Below, in pieces: positions 42,356 through 51,136 of a stretch of DNA of 64,000 nucleotides. Positions within the stretch are counted from its first letter, which is position 1; each line of letters begins with the position of its first letter. The notes under the pieces are model-generated. The model was not told the origin of the DNA. It searched no databases and worked only from the letters and a program-made list of their open reading frames with translations. A program made the position numbers and the translations under genes. The stretch comes from Metabacillus litoralis (GTDB lineage: Bacteria; Bacillota; Bacilli; Bacillales; Bacillaceae), in assembly GCF_003667825.1 (NCBI RefSeq), contig NZ_CP033043.1, forward strand, positions 1,981,501 to 2,045,500. Reading direction: 5' to 3'.

Positions 42356-42816
42356 GTACAAATTGCATTCGAAAACGGCATATGTGTATGCTTTTGCTTA
42401 GATTGAAAGTTTAAAACCATTCGTTTAATCCAACAACTGGTAAAAATGACATCGAAAGTGGTGTTAATTGTGATTTTTATCCATTTGCGTATGGTTTTAT
42501 AGTTAGAATGGTACAAATTGCATTCGAAAACGACAAATGTGTATGCTTTTGCTTAGATTGAAAGTTTAAAACCATTCGTTTAATCCAATAAATGTAAAAA
42601 ATAACATTAAAAATGTTCTTAATTGTGCTTTTTATCCATTTGCGTATCATTTTACAGTGAGAATGTACAAATTGCATTCGAAAACGACAAATGTGTATGC
42701 TTTTGCTTAGATTGAAAGTTTAAAACCATTCGTTTAATCCAATAAATGTAAAAAACAACATTAAAAATGTTCTAAATTGTAATTTTTATCCATTTGCATA
42801 TCATTTTACAGTGATA
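42356..42816. repeat. Three tandem copies of a ~155-bp noncoding repeat
   Basis: Copies begin with GTACAAATTGCATTCGAAAAC at 42356, 42511 and 42665 (periods 155 and 154), and end after ATTTTACAGTGA near 42816. A partial end-copy lies just before (42318-42352). Copies 2 and 3 are nearly identical; copy 1 is more diverged. The period is not a multiple of three, and the reading frame on the minus strand is broken in copy 3 (stop in ACAATTTAG), so it is not a coding repeat. It fills the gap between the metalloprotease-like gene and the metal ATPase. Confidence 0.9.
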
Positions 42817-42825
42817 AAACAAAAA

Positions 42826-42857
42826 TGACCATCAAAACAGTGCTAATTTGATGGTCA
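42826..42857 (-). terminator. Intrinsic terminator of the metal ATPase gene
   Basis: TGACCATCAAA and TTTGATGGTCA arms, loop of 10, followed by TTTTTGTTTT on the minus strand. Confidence 0.85.
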
Positions 42858-42925
42858 CCTCAGATAATTCTTTTAATTTCATACTAGCTAACGAAACCCT
42901 CTACATACATTCACAATCCCGTTCC

Positions 42926-44989
42926 CTATTTTCTTTCATACAAAACAGTTAAACTAATTAAAGTGACAAGTATCGTTGCTCCCATATCTGAAAGGATTGC
43001 AATCCATAATGTTAGCAAGCCTGGGATCGTCAACAATAAGGCAATTAGCTTCAATCCAAGTGCAAGTGTAATATTAAGCTTAATAATGGAATTCACTTTC
43101 TTTGCTGACTTTATTGCGGATGGTAATTTCCCAAGGTGATCCTGCATTAATACAATATCAGCTGTTTCAATTGCACTATCAGTCCCTTTCCCCATGGCAA
43201 TTCCTAAGTCTGCTGTTGCAAGTGCTGGTGCATCGTTTATTCCATCACCAATCATTGCAACCTTAGTCCCTTTAGAGAGCTCTTTTACTTTTTCAACTTT
43301 CTCATCTGGTAGCAAGCCAGCAAAATATGAAGTTAAACCTACCTTTGATGCTACTTTCTCTGCTGTGCTTTCATGGTCACCAGTTAACATGACTGTCTTT
43401 TGGATTCCTGCTGCATGTAAAGCCCTAATAACATCCGCACTCTCTTCTCTTATTTCATCTGCGATCCCCATGATGCCAAGTACTTTTTCAGTACTAGCTA
43501 ATATTACTAATGTCATGCCTGATTGTTTATATTGTTTAATTTGTGCTTTTACACCTTCCTCTATATGCACATTTTTCATATGTGCTTCGTTACCAAGGAA
43601 GTAAGTCTCTCCATCTATTTTTGCAACAATTCCACTTCCCGAAACTGTTGTTATTTCCTCTGGTTCAATCAAAGATAGTCCTTCAGCCTTTCTCATCACT
43701 GCTTTTGCAATCGGATGTGATGAGCTATTTTCAATGGAAGCTGCAATTTGTAAAAACTTCGGATCATATTCTACAAAATCCTCTACAAATGGCTGCCCCT
43801 TTGTTAGGGTGCCTGTTTTATCAAAGGCAATCGTATGAATTTTACCTAACTGCTCTAAAAATACTCCTCCTTTTACAAGTATTCCATTGCGAGCATTTTT
43901 GGTAATACCAGACACAATGGCGATCGGTGAAGATAAAACTAAGGCACATGGACAACCTACAATTAATACCGCTAATCCCTGATAAAACCAATCTCCCCAG
44001 CTACCGTTGAATAACAATGGTGGAATTAGCATCACAACTGCAGAAATAATCATGATCAAGGGCGTATAATATTTTGCGAACTTATTTATAAACAATTCTG
44101 TTGGTGTCTTTGTTTCTTGCGCTTCCTCTACTAAATGGAGAATTTTTGCTAATGACGATTCTTCATATGCTTTAGTAATTTTTATTTTTAGTACACCTTC
44201 ATTGTTAATGCTTCCTCCATAAACCGGCTCATCTTTATCTTTTTCAACTGGCATGCTCTCTCCTGTGATAGCTGCTTCGTTTACAGAGCTTTTTCCTTCT
44301 AACACTAAACCATCCGAAGGAATTTTTTCACCAGAACGAACTAAAACAATTTGATTTGCCTTTAAAGATGAAATTTCGACTATTTTTTCTTGACCATTTT
44401 CAAGTACAGTTGCTTCCTTTGGAGCTATCGCTAGCAGTTTTTCCATTGAATTTCTAGCTTTTTGCATCCCCAAGCCTTCTAGGTATTCATTTAAACCAAA
44501 AAGAATTGCAACTAAAGCTCCTTCTTTCCATTCTCCAATACCTAATGCACCAATTAAGGCAATTGTCATTAACGTTTCGATATTAAATTTTAATTTAAAT
44601 AGATTTTTCAATCCCTTTATAAAGGTTTGGTATCCACTTAAAACGGTTGCTGCTAGAAAAAGTCCGATTGCAATATATTCATTAAAAAAGAAATCTGTTA
44701 GAAAACCTGCAAGATAGAAACCAGCTGATAGGGATAAAAGTAAAATCCAATTAACCCCTGTAGGGTGATGATGCTCATGATCATGCTCGTGTTCGTCAGC
44801 TTCTATATATGCCCCATCTGAAGATAAAATCTTTTTTACTTTTTCAATATCAACATTACTTTCTAGTTTAAGCTTACCTGTGTTATAGCTTAAAGATGCT
44901 GTATGTCCTGATGGTAATTTATTTATTTCTTCCTGTAATTCTCTTGTACAGTTTGCACATGTTAATCCTTTAACTTTATATTCTTCCAT
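42926..44989 (-). CDS. Heavy-metal translocating P-type ATPase (P1B, Zn/Cd type)
   Basis: A 687-aa membrane pump. The N-terminal HMA domain carries TCANC (Cys11, Cys14) and is followed by a His/Asp-rich stretch (DEHEHDHEHHHP). Then come the membrane helices, CPC in VGCPCALVLSSP, the phosphorylation site DKTGT, SSSHPIAKAV and GDGIND. Sequence and the ArsR-type regulator point to Zn(II)/Cd(II)/Pb export. The start is the ATG after GGAGTTGAG. It begins 24 bases downstream of the regulator gene, so the two form one operon like cadCA/czrA-type units. Confidence 0.9.
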   Translation of the reverse strand: MEEYKVKGLTCANCTRELQEEINKLPSGHTASLSYNTGKLKLESNVDIEKVKKILSSDGAYIEADEHEHDHEHHHPTGVNWILLLSLSAGFYLAGFLTDFFFNEYIAIGLFLAATVLSGYQTFIKGLKNLFKLKFNIETLMTIALIGALGIGEWKEGALVAILFGLNEYLEGLGMQKARNSMEKLLAIAPKEATVLENGQEKIVEISSLKANQIVLVRSGEKIPSDGLVLEGKSSVNEAAITGESMPVEKDKDEPVYGGSINNEGVLKIKITKAYEESSLAKILHLVEEAQETKTPTELFINKFAKYYTPLIMIISAVVMLIPPLLFNGSWGDWFYQGLAVLIVGCPCALVLSSPIAIVSGITKNARNGILVKGGVFLEQLGKIHTIAFDKTGTLTKGQPFVEDFVEYDPKFLQIAASIENSSSHPIAKAVMRKAEGLSLIEPEEITTVSGSGIVAKIDGETYFLGNEAHMKNVHIEEGVKAQIKQYKQSGMTLVILASTEKVLGIMGIADEIREESADVIRALHAAGIQKTVMLTGDHESTAEKVASKVGLTSYFAGLLPDEKVEKVKELSKGTKVAMIGDGINDAPALATADLGIAMGKGTDSAIETADIVLMQDHLGKLPSAIKSAKKVNSIIKLNITLALGLKLIALLLTIPGLLTLWIAILSDMGATILVTLISLTVLYERK

Positions 44990-45013
44990 TGTGCTCAACT
45001 CCAAAATAAATGC

Positions 45014-45334
45014 TTAATGATGCTGTGCATGGTTAATTGTTTGTTGCAGAACATTCATTACGTGATTATCATCGGGCGAATAATATAATGTTGTCCCTTC
45101 CCTTCTATACTTAACCAAGCGTAAATTTTTCAAAAATCTTAATTGATGTGAAACGGTTGATTGAAGTAACGATAATTTTTCAGCAATTTCATTCACTGAA
45201 TGTTCACTTTGCGAGAGTAAGTGTAATATTTTAATTCTGGTTGGATCACCTAATGCCTTAAACGTCTGTGAAACAATAAATAATGTTTCTTCGTCTAATT
45301 GATCTTGTGGTTCCTTTTTACCTGATTCATCCAT
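45014..45334 (-). CDS. ArsR/SmtB family metal-responsive repressor (CzrA/CadC-like)
   Basis: A 106-aa winged-helix repressor. Helix-turn-helix: [42 protein letters not shown]. The C-terminal helix [19 protein letters not shown] holds Asp, His and a His-x2-His set, the alpha5 site used by CzrA/SmtB proteins to bind Zn(II) or Co(II). There is no N-terminal CxC, so the cadmium-type alpha3N site is absent. It should repress the operon with the ATPase until zinc is high. Its start follows AGAGGTGCTG; a palindromic site lies upstream. Confidence 0.88.
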   Translation of the reverse strand: MDESGKKEPQDQLDEETLFIVSQTFKALGDPTRIKILHLLSQSEHSVNEIAEKLSLLQSTVSHQLRFLKNLRLVKYRREGTTLYYSPDDNHVMNVLQQTINHAQHH

Positions 45335-45368
45335 GATCAGCACCTCTTACTTTTTAGTATATATCAAA

Positions 45369-45388
45369 ATATGCATATATGTTCATAT
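45369..45388. promoter_or_regulatory. ArsR/SmtB-type operator
   Basis: ATATGCATATATGTTCATAT resembles the family operator ATATGAACA-like / TGTTCATAT with one arm diverged. It is 35 bases before the repressor start. Confidence 0.55.
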
Positions 45389-45410
45389 TATCTAATTAAA
45401 TAATAAAAAA

Positions 45411-45433
45411 AAGATTGACTCTTGTCAATCCTA
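45411..45433 (-). terminator. Intrinsic terminator of the ZIP transporter gene
   Basis: GATTGAC and GTCAATC arms, 4-base loop, followed by TTTTTTTT on the minus strand; the stem begins at the stop codon. Confidence 0.82.
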
Positions 45434-46120
45434 ACCAATTAATAAAAATACCTCCAATATGAAAATACCGGTTAATAAACTAAGCAAATGATAAAAACGA
45501 TTTGCCTTCTTACTTGATGTTAGAAATAATTCAACAATCGAAATGTATAGCATTGTACTAATTGCAACACCTAATAAGGCCCCTAAAATCATGTCATTTT
45601 TTATCGTCACAATATTTCCTAGTAAGACAAATCCATAAAGACTAAATGTAAGATAAAGAAAAGCAGTGACTATAAGATGAGGCTTAAGCTTTAATGCAAT
45701 AGCTAGCATCATTAATGCCATCCCCTCCGGTAAGTGATGTAAAATAATGAGATGATAAAGATGTCCTTCGTGGTCCGCATGGTTCCCCATAGCAAACCCT
45801 GAAGGTGCATTATGTAATGTAATGGCAATAAGCAGAAGAAAAAACGTTGATTTTGATTCATCTTTTGATGAATGATGTACATACTGATCCATTACTATCA
45901 TACATAGAAGACCAACACCTATTCCCAAAATAATAGATAAAGGCTGATAATGTGAAAAACTATGTGGAATAAACTCAAGACATAGTATTCCCACAATCAT
46001 ACCGGCACTAAGAGAGAACAAGTAGTCGATCTTCCAATTTCCTATTTTACTAATGATAAGTGATAGAACCCCACCTGCTATCAATGATAAAAACACATAA
46101 AGGCAAAACAAAAAATCCAC
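45431..46120 (-). CDS. ZIP family metal transporter
   Basis: A 229-aa protein with about seven to eight hydrophobic helices and the ZIP signatures HNAPSGFAMGNHADHEGHLYH and HHLPEGMALMML in the metal-binding helices 4-5. It takes up divalent metal, most likely zinc. The start is a GTG 9 bases after GGAGGG. It lies upstream of the ArsR operon on the same strand but with its own terminator, so it need not be co-regulated. It opposes the exporter, giving import and export of metal side by side. Confidence 0.85.
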   Translation of the reverse strand: MDFLFCLYVFLSLIAGGVLSLIISKIGNWKIDYLFSLSAGMIVGILCLEFIPHSFSHYQPLSIILGIGVGLLCMIVMDQYVHHSSKDESKSTFFLLLIAITLHNAPSGFAMGNHADHEGHLYHLIILHHLPEGMALMMLAIALKLKPHLIVTAFLYLTFSLYGFVLLGNIVTIKNDMILGALLGVAISTMLYISIVELFLTSSKKANRFYHLLSLLTGIFILEVFLLIG

Positions 46121-46198
46121 TCTATTCCCTCCATTACATTACAGATAAAGCAATTACTTTAAGTTATGAACAGCTTTACCTGTTTAGTACAAGGGCAA

Positions 46199-48427
46199 TT
46201 AAGAGATGATTTGTGAAAGAAAGTAATCAATAACACTTTCAGAATGTAAACGTACTCCAACATATGGAGGCCTTATATGGTTGTTCATCTCATATGGCAT
46301 ACCTAACCACAGATATTTTTTATCTATAATTATGAATGGAAATGAAACTGATTGGGCTTTAATGCTTTTCATGTTATCAGGGGATATTGTAGTTAAACGG
46401 ACATTGCTGCTTCGGCTATTGATTATGTCTTTCCACTCCTCGGATAACCCTTTGGTAGTAGGTAGTCCAACAATTATTGAAGAATAGGCCTTTTTCACAT
46501 CTTTCATGATAAGTTCCAGCTTTTTTGCATGAACCCATGTTAAATTTGCATGTTGGTTCTTAATCCATGTCCCTATTTGCTGTTGTCCGACTTTTTGATT
46601 TTTACTTACCTGATGATCAACAAGCTGACGTATTGTTTTTCCCCGGAACACCTTAGATTGAAGAAATTGTTGATCAGCCAGATGAACAAACTTTCCTCTA
46701 GTTCTTGTCATGGCAACATTAATAAGTCGCTCACTATCCTTGCCAATTAAAAGCATTCCAGGTCGTTCTTGCGGATAACTATCGACCGTATCAAATACCA
46801 TAACATCCCTTTCACTTCCTTGAAATCTATGAACTGTTGCAGAAATAATGTCCGAATCCAATCGTTCTATTGAATATACATCATTTAGTAGCATGTCCAT
46901 TAAAGCTGCCTGAGCACGATAAGGTGTAACATATCCAATTGACCTTGCTCCTGCTAAGAATGACTCGTGTATTATTTGAAAGGATAAAAGTAAATGCCAA
47001 AGGTTATATCGTGAATTTGATGTTTTTTCACGCATACTGTACATTCCGCTATAACTGCTGTCTAACAATATGGACGAACAATTTGAAAATGGTTCTCTTT
47101 CTACAATTGAATTTCTAGCAGATTTCACACTTTCGTGATCTCCAACAAGATCATGATAAATGTACTTATTTGTGAATGAAGAAATATCCGGGTGCATTCT
47201 TCTTTGTTCTTTTAAAAGAAAAAGATGAGGATGTAGAGTACTACTTGAATGATCATCAAGCCAATCAACTACACCTGCTTTATGAAAAATGTCGTTTCTT
47301 AACCATTCATCAACAAGAGCATGTTTTGCAGCCGCAATTGGAGGAAGCTGCTTAAAATCTCCGCAAATGATCACTCTTCGGCCGAGAGTTGCAGCAAAAG
47401 CAATTTGCGGAATATAGGCCATACTTGCTTCATCAATTATGACAAGATCATAGTCTTTTTCATAAATACTCGGATCGTTCGCAGCCTTTGATAATGTTGT
47501 TCCTACAATATTGGCATCCTTAACAAGCTCAATTTCCTTTTGTCTTATTTTTTCTAAAACTGTCGCTAATTTACGTTCAATTTCAAGCAATTGTTCAGAA
47601 TCCCTTTGACTATAGGATTGTGAAAGAGTTTGTTTCATCCCTCTTCTATGTTCATGCAAATCATTTCTTTGTTTTGCTAATTCCGGGTGCCTTTTATGAA
47701 TCAGCTCCAATGTTGTTAGGTTATCGTTTGATGTAATCGATGTTTGCGATCCATAACGAAGCAAATCACCTTCTCGAAAATGGCCCTTTTTATGAATAAA
47801 ACGAGAAATTTCCATCATAAGCACATCAACTGCTTGATTACTTTGTGACAGAACTAATACTCGATCGCCTTTTACATATTTATTTCCTGCTACCCTGCTC
47901 AAGGTATAGGTTTTACCTGTACCAGGGGGACCCCAAACAAATGTAACAGGATTATATTTGCTTCGTAAAACAAGTTCATGAACAGCTGATTTTATTTTTT
48001 CGGTAGGGTGCTTAGGAGCATTAGATGGATTCATCAATCTTTTCATTCGTACTTTCTTCCGCTTACTTTCTTTTATTTCATCGAATCTTTCATGTAGTTG
48101 ATCTAACAACTCCCATGGATCATGAAGTAAAAAGAGCTCGGAAGGTTCATGTCCAAGGGATTCCTCCAAGGATAAGATTACACTTTTCCCCTCTGATGAA
48201 AGAACTTTACCGTTCACTGTTCTTTTTCCAAATTCGACTTTAATTGAAGAGCCTATTGGCACTCGAATGGGTACAGTGGTTTCAAAATAATAAGTAAATG
48301 ACCCATCGTTTGACATCAGTTGACCATCTTTTAATGCGTATCTCGTACTTCCATATTTCTTTAGATGCATGATTTCCACACGGATTGCCTTTTGCCATGT
48401 TTTTATATAATAATTGGTAGATTTCAT
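46199..48427 (-). CDS. SF1 helicase (UPF1/DNA2-like AAA domain protein)
   Basis: A 742-aa superfamily 1 helicase. Q motif and Walker A FVWGPPGTGKTYTLSRVAGN near residue 170; motif II VIIDEASMAYIPQI; motif III GDFKQLPP; motif V/VI TVHRFQGSERDVMVFDTVDSY and NVAMTRTRGKFVHL. The N-terminal 120 residues form a beta-rich domain like the 1B insertion region. The C-terminal 130 residues (after 610) look like a phospholipase-D-type fold, with FIIIDKKYLWLGMPYEM resembling the second half of such a site. A role in DNA or RNA end processing is the family expectation; the partner is unknown. Confidence 0.85.
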   Translation of the reverse strand: MKSTNYYIKTWQKAIRVEIMHLKKYGSTRYALKDGQLMSNDGSFTYYFETTVPIRVPIGSSIKVEFGKRTVNGKVLSSEGKSVILSLEESLGHEPSELFLLHDPWELLDQLHERFDEIKESKRKKVRMKRLMNPSNAPKHPTEKIKSAVHELVLRSKYNPVTFVWGPPGTGKTYTLSRVAGNKYVKGDRVLVLSQSNQAVDVLMMEISRFIHKKGHFREGDLLRYGSQTSITSNDNLTTLELIHKRHPELAKQRNDLHEHRRGMKQTLSQSYSQRDSEQLLEIERKLATVLEKIRQKEIELVKDANIVGTTLSKAANDPSIYEKDYDLVIIDEASMAYIPQIAFAATLGRRVIICGDFKQLPPIAAAKHALVDEWLRNDIFHKAGVVDWLDDHSSSTLHPHLFLLKEQRRMHPDISSFTNKYIYHDLVGDHESVKSARNSIVEREPFSNCSSILLDSSYSGMYSMREKTSNSRYNLWHLLLSFQIIHESFLAGARSIGYVTPYRAQAALMDMLLNDVYSIERLDSDIISATVHRFQGSERDVMVFDTVDSYPQERPGMLLIGKDSERLINVAMTRTRGKFVHLADQQFLQSKVFRGKTIRQLVDHQVSKNQKVGQQQIGTWIKNQHANLTWVHAKKLELIMKDVKKAYSSIIVGLPTTKGLSEEWKDIINSRSSNVRLTTISPDNMKSIKAQSVSFPFIIIDKKYLWLGMPYEMNNHIRPPYVGVRLHSESVIDYFLSQIIS

Positions 48428-48518
48428 GTTTATAACGTCCTTATCGTTTTTCTGACAGTTTTCACCGAAACAAACTATACCATGATCGAGTTTGAAAAGC
48501 GAATATCTTTAAAATAAA

Positions 48519-48541
48519 AAAAGGACCAAAATTGGTCCCTT
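48519..48541 (-). terminator. Intrinsic terminator of the rhodanese-like gene
   Basis: AAGGGACCAAT and its complement form a nearly loopless stem, followed by TTTTTTTATTTT on the minus strand. Confidence 0.82.
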
Positions 48542-48557
48542 AAACACGAGTCTTATC

Positions 48558-48923
48558 TTATACCAACATATCCTTTGAATGGTTGGTACATGTGCATTCA
48601 GTTAAGCTGTAGCCTGTAACTTGAAATCCATTTTTTTGTAAGAAGCGAACGCCCATGTTTTTTTCAAGTTGACTTCCAGCAATAAGATGTACTCTTTTAT
48701 TAGGAATTTCATGAAAGTATCTTCTTAAATATGCAATAGGTATAACAATTGAATCGAAATTTTTCATCGTTGACAAATTATTATAATCTCTTACATCCAC
48801 AACTTGACTAGATTGATCATGATGATCTATATCTACACAAGGTACATTCTTAATAGAAATTGACCTTTTTAAAAAACTTCCGATTAACACGATAAGAATA
48901 ATACCAGCTATGAGATAAAGCAT
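48558..48923 (-). CDS. Membrane-anchored rhodanese-like protein without catalytic Cys
   Basis: A 121-aa protein: one N-terminal helix (MLYLIAGIILIVLIGSFL) then a rhodanese-like domain (VVDVRDYNNLSTMKNFDSIVIPIAYLRRYFHEIPNKRVHLIAGSQLEKN). The active-site loop normally has a Cys about 5 residues after the strand VHLIxC; here the strand ends in VHLIAGSQLEK and no Cys is present. It therefore looks like a non-catalytic relative, perhaps a binding protein. Cys near the C-terminus (ECTCTNHS) is not in the rhodanese position. Confidence 0.78.
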   Translation of the reverse strand: MLYLIAGIILIVLIGSFLKRSISIKNVPCVDIDHHDQSSQVVDVRDYNNLSTMKNFDSIVIPIAYLRRYFHEIPNKRVHLIAGSQLEKNMGVRFLQKNGFQVTGYSLTECTCTNHSKDMLV

Positions 48924-49100
48924 CTCCCTTCCCCCTCTAAGAAGTAAATGACAATGTTATTAACTTATATAAATATAGATGCTTTTAGATGGTTTTATCA
49001 AGTAATTGGATTTGAATCTGATCATTTTTTTATAGCTAGCTAGTTAGCATGCTGCAGCTTACAGTTTCAGGCATTTACCTTACTTATATGAAAGATACCC

Positions 49101-49889
49101 CTACTTGTTAAGTTGATCTAAAATTGGGTACAGCTCTTCAAGATGAGTGATTTCAAAGTCTGGTTGTACTTCGTTACGTTCTTTGTTATGGCGATTAATC
49201 CAAACAGATTTCATTCCAACTCTTGATGCACCTAAAATATCTGTCATAAGATTATCTCCTACCATTATTGCCTCATCTTTTGAAAGATTCATTTTTTCTA
49301 ATGCATGCTCAAAAATAGTTGGATCAGGTTTTCCTCTTCCAAAAGCACCGGAAATAATTATTTGCTCAAAGTAAGGAACAAGCTCTGGAGTAATTTCTAA
49401 TTTAGTATTTTGTAAGTCTGGAGAACCGTTTGTTAACAAAAGAAGACGGTAAGATTCCTTTAACTTGTCCAACACTTGAAAAGATTCATCATAAACAAAA
49501 GGTTTTTTTCTTCTTTGTGCTGGAAATTCTTCAGCTAGTGTTGCTCCATAGTCAGGATCATCAATTCCACATGCTTTTAAGCCTCTTGTCCATGCTTCTT
49601 TCCGATATGTGGGAACGATTTCTTTCATCTTGCGAAAATTCTCTTCATCGTCTAAAAAGTTACCCCAAAGACCTTCAAACGGGTTGATTCCGATCATTTG
49701 CGTAAAATCATATGTTTCGTATGAGGAATAAAGCTCCCTCGCTTCTCTTCGAACAGCTTCTTCAAGCATTTCAGAATGTATTCCATATTTTTGTTCGGCT
49801 AATTGACATGTCGCAACAAATGCTTCCTTTACACTTTTTTGATCCCATAATAACGTATCATCTAAATCAAAGAAAATAGCTTTAATCAT
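49101..49889 (-). CDS. HAD-superfamily hydrolase (phosphatase)
   Basis: A 262-aa type I HAD enzyme with a helical C1 cap. Motif [10 protein letters not shown] with the nucleophile Asp8; motif [10 protein letters not shown]; motif III Lys in GRGKPDP; motif [10 protein letters not shown]. The cap region (residues 20-110) is long and helical. Substrate is not readable from sequence. Start after AGGGGGACAAAC. It stands alone between the rhodanese-like gene and the purine genes. Confidence 0.87.
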   Translation of the reverse strand: MIKAIFFDLDDTLLWDQKSVKEAFVATCQLAEQKYGIHSEMLEEAVRREARELYSSYETYDFTQMIGINPFEGLWGNFLDDEENFRKMKEIVPTYRKEAWTRGLKACGIDDPDYGATLAEEFPAQRRKKPFVYDESFQVLDKLKESYRLLLLTNGSPDLQNTKLEITPELVPYFEQIIISGAFGRGKPDPTIFEHALEKMNLSKDEAIMVGDNLMTDILGASRVGMKSVWINRHNKERNEVQPDFEITHLEELYPILDQLNK

Positions 49890-50022
49890 GTTTGTCCCCC
49901 TAGAATCTATGTATTTTCATATTTAAAAACTCTTACTATTCAAACAATAGCTTACAGAGATTTGATTAATATGTAAATAGTACCTGAGAAAATCCTTTTA
50001 TGAAATATTCAAAACAGCAAAA

Positions 50023-50047
50023 AAACCGCTCTTCTATGAGCAGTTTT
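50023..50047 (-). terminator. Intrinsic terminator of the purine catabolism operon
   Basis: Arms CTGCTC and GAGCGG (one wobble) with a short loop, then TTTTTTTG on the minus strand, immediately after the OHCU decarboxylase stop. Confidence 0.75.
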
Positions 50048-50062
50048 TGGTTACAATTAAAT

Positions 50063-50587
50063 TTATACGGATTGTTTCTTTATTTCATCTCGATCTTCAT
50101 TAGAAATAATTTCCCTTAAAATATAAAAATAAATGCGGAACATTTCTTCAATTGCTGCTTCTATTTCTTCATTTTCACTGTTTTTTAATCTCTTTTTTAA
50201 TGCATCATAAACAGATTGTTTATTGTGTCCACGCATTGCGATGATAAAGGGAAAACCGAATTTCTTTATATATTTATTATGATAAGCGATGAATTTTTTA
50301 TATTCTCTAGGTGTTAAAGATCTAAATCCCGATTGCTTGCCTACATAATTGTAAGGGTTTTGACCTCGAATTGTTTCAATAAAATCCGGAAGAGTTTGAA
50401 GTAGGGCAACTCTTTCTTCGATTGTATATTTTTTCACACGTTTTTTCATTGCATGATGAAGAAATTGATAAGAGGGAAAAGGTCTTAATTCGGATACCTG
50501 TTCGGCAATTGAATGCTCAAAAATCCAACGAAAAGTTGAAACAAATTCCTCACGTGTAAGCACATTCGCATCATGAATTGTCATCAC
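50063..50587 (-). CDS. uraD: 2-oxo-4-hydroxy-4-carboxy-5-ureidoimidazoline decarboxylase (free-standing)
   Basis: A 174-aa helical protein of the UraD (OHCU decarboxylase) family: LTREEFVSTFRWIFEHSIAEQV, LRPFPSYQFLHHAMKKRV, GKQSGFRSLTPREYKKFIAYHNKYIKKFGFPFIIAMRGH, the last containing the conserved GFRSL and the FGFPFI signature. It catalyses the last step in oxidation of urate to allantoin. In Bacillus subtilis it is fused to uricase (PucL); here it stands alone and no uricase or transthyretin-like hydrolase lies in the window. It follows pucE by 44 bases. GTG start is favoured by spacing; the ATG one codon later is possible. Confidence 0.87.
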   Translation of the reverse strand: MMTIHDANVLTREEFVSTFRWIFEHSIAEQVSELRPFPSYQFLHHAMKKRVKKYTIEERVALLQTLPDFIETIRGQNPYNYVGKQSGFRSLTPREYKKFIAYHNKYIKKFGFPFIIAMRGHNKQSVYDALKKRLKNSENEEIEAAIEEMFRIYFYILREIISNEDRDEIKKQSV

Positions 50588-50630
50588 TAGATATCACTCT
50601 CCATTAAAGATTTTTATCTTATTGAATTTC

Positions 50631-51122
50631 TTATTTTTTGTTTACCACCTCTCTGTATCGTTGAACAGCTCTAATGATTCCTGTGTAACCAGTACACCGA
50701 CAAAGGTTGCCTGATAAATGTTCGATAACCTCCTCATCTGTTGGCTGCTGATTTTGCTCTAATAAATCCTTTAGCGCTATGATCATTCCTGGAGTACAAT
50801 ATCCACATTGAAGTCCACCTTCTTCAAGAAATGCCTGCTGAATAGGATGAAGTGATTGATGTGATACATGTTCAATTGTTTCTATTGTTGAAAGGTGTAT
50901 CTGATAGGCCATGACTAAGCAAGAATTTACAACTTTTCCATTTAGTAATACCGAGCATGCTCCGCACCTTCCGATTTCACAAGATATTTTAGTGCCTGTT
51001 AATTGTAAATCTGTTCTTATAATATCGACTAACCGATAAGTTGGCGGTACGGTTAAATGATACGGTTGACCATTTAATTCAAAAGAAAGATCTATTTTAT
51101 TTTCCACTTTTGCCTCTTTCAT
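50631..51122 (-). CDS. pucE: Xanthine dehydrogenase iron-sulfur subunit PucE
   Basis: A 163-aa two-cluster [2Fe-2S] protein. The plant-ferredoxin-type cluster Cys are in CEIGRCGACSVLLNGKVVNSC, and the second-cluster Cys in CGYCTPGMI and CRCTGY. It passes electrons from the molybdenum centre to the FAD subunit. It starts 14 bases after pucD and is followed by uraD. Together with PucC and PucD it forms a three-subunit xanthine dehydrogenase. Start after GGAGGTG. Confidence 0.92.
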   Translation of the reverse strand: MKEAKVENKIDLSFELNGQPYHLTVPPTYRLVDIIRTDLQLTGTKISCEIGRCGACSVLLNGKVVNSCLVMAYQIHLSTIETIEHVSHQSLHPIQQAFLEEGGLQCGYCTPGMIIALKDLLEQNQQPTDEEVIEHLSGNLCRCTGYTGIIRAVQRYREVVNKK

Positions 51123-51136
51123 AGAAGCACCTCCTG

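Noticed and set aside
42477..42677. 66-aa frame on the minus strand inside the tandem repeats
   Set aside because: The repeat period is not a multiple of three, copy 3 has a stop in the same frame, and there is no ribosome site. A toxin-like peptide was considered but not supported.
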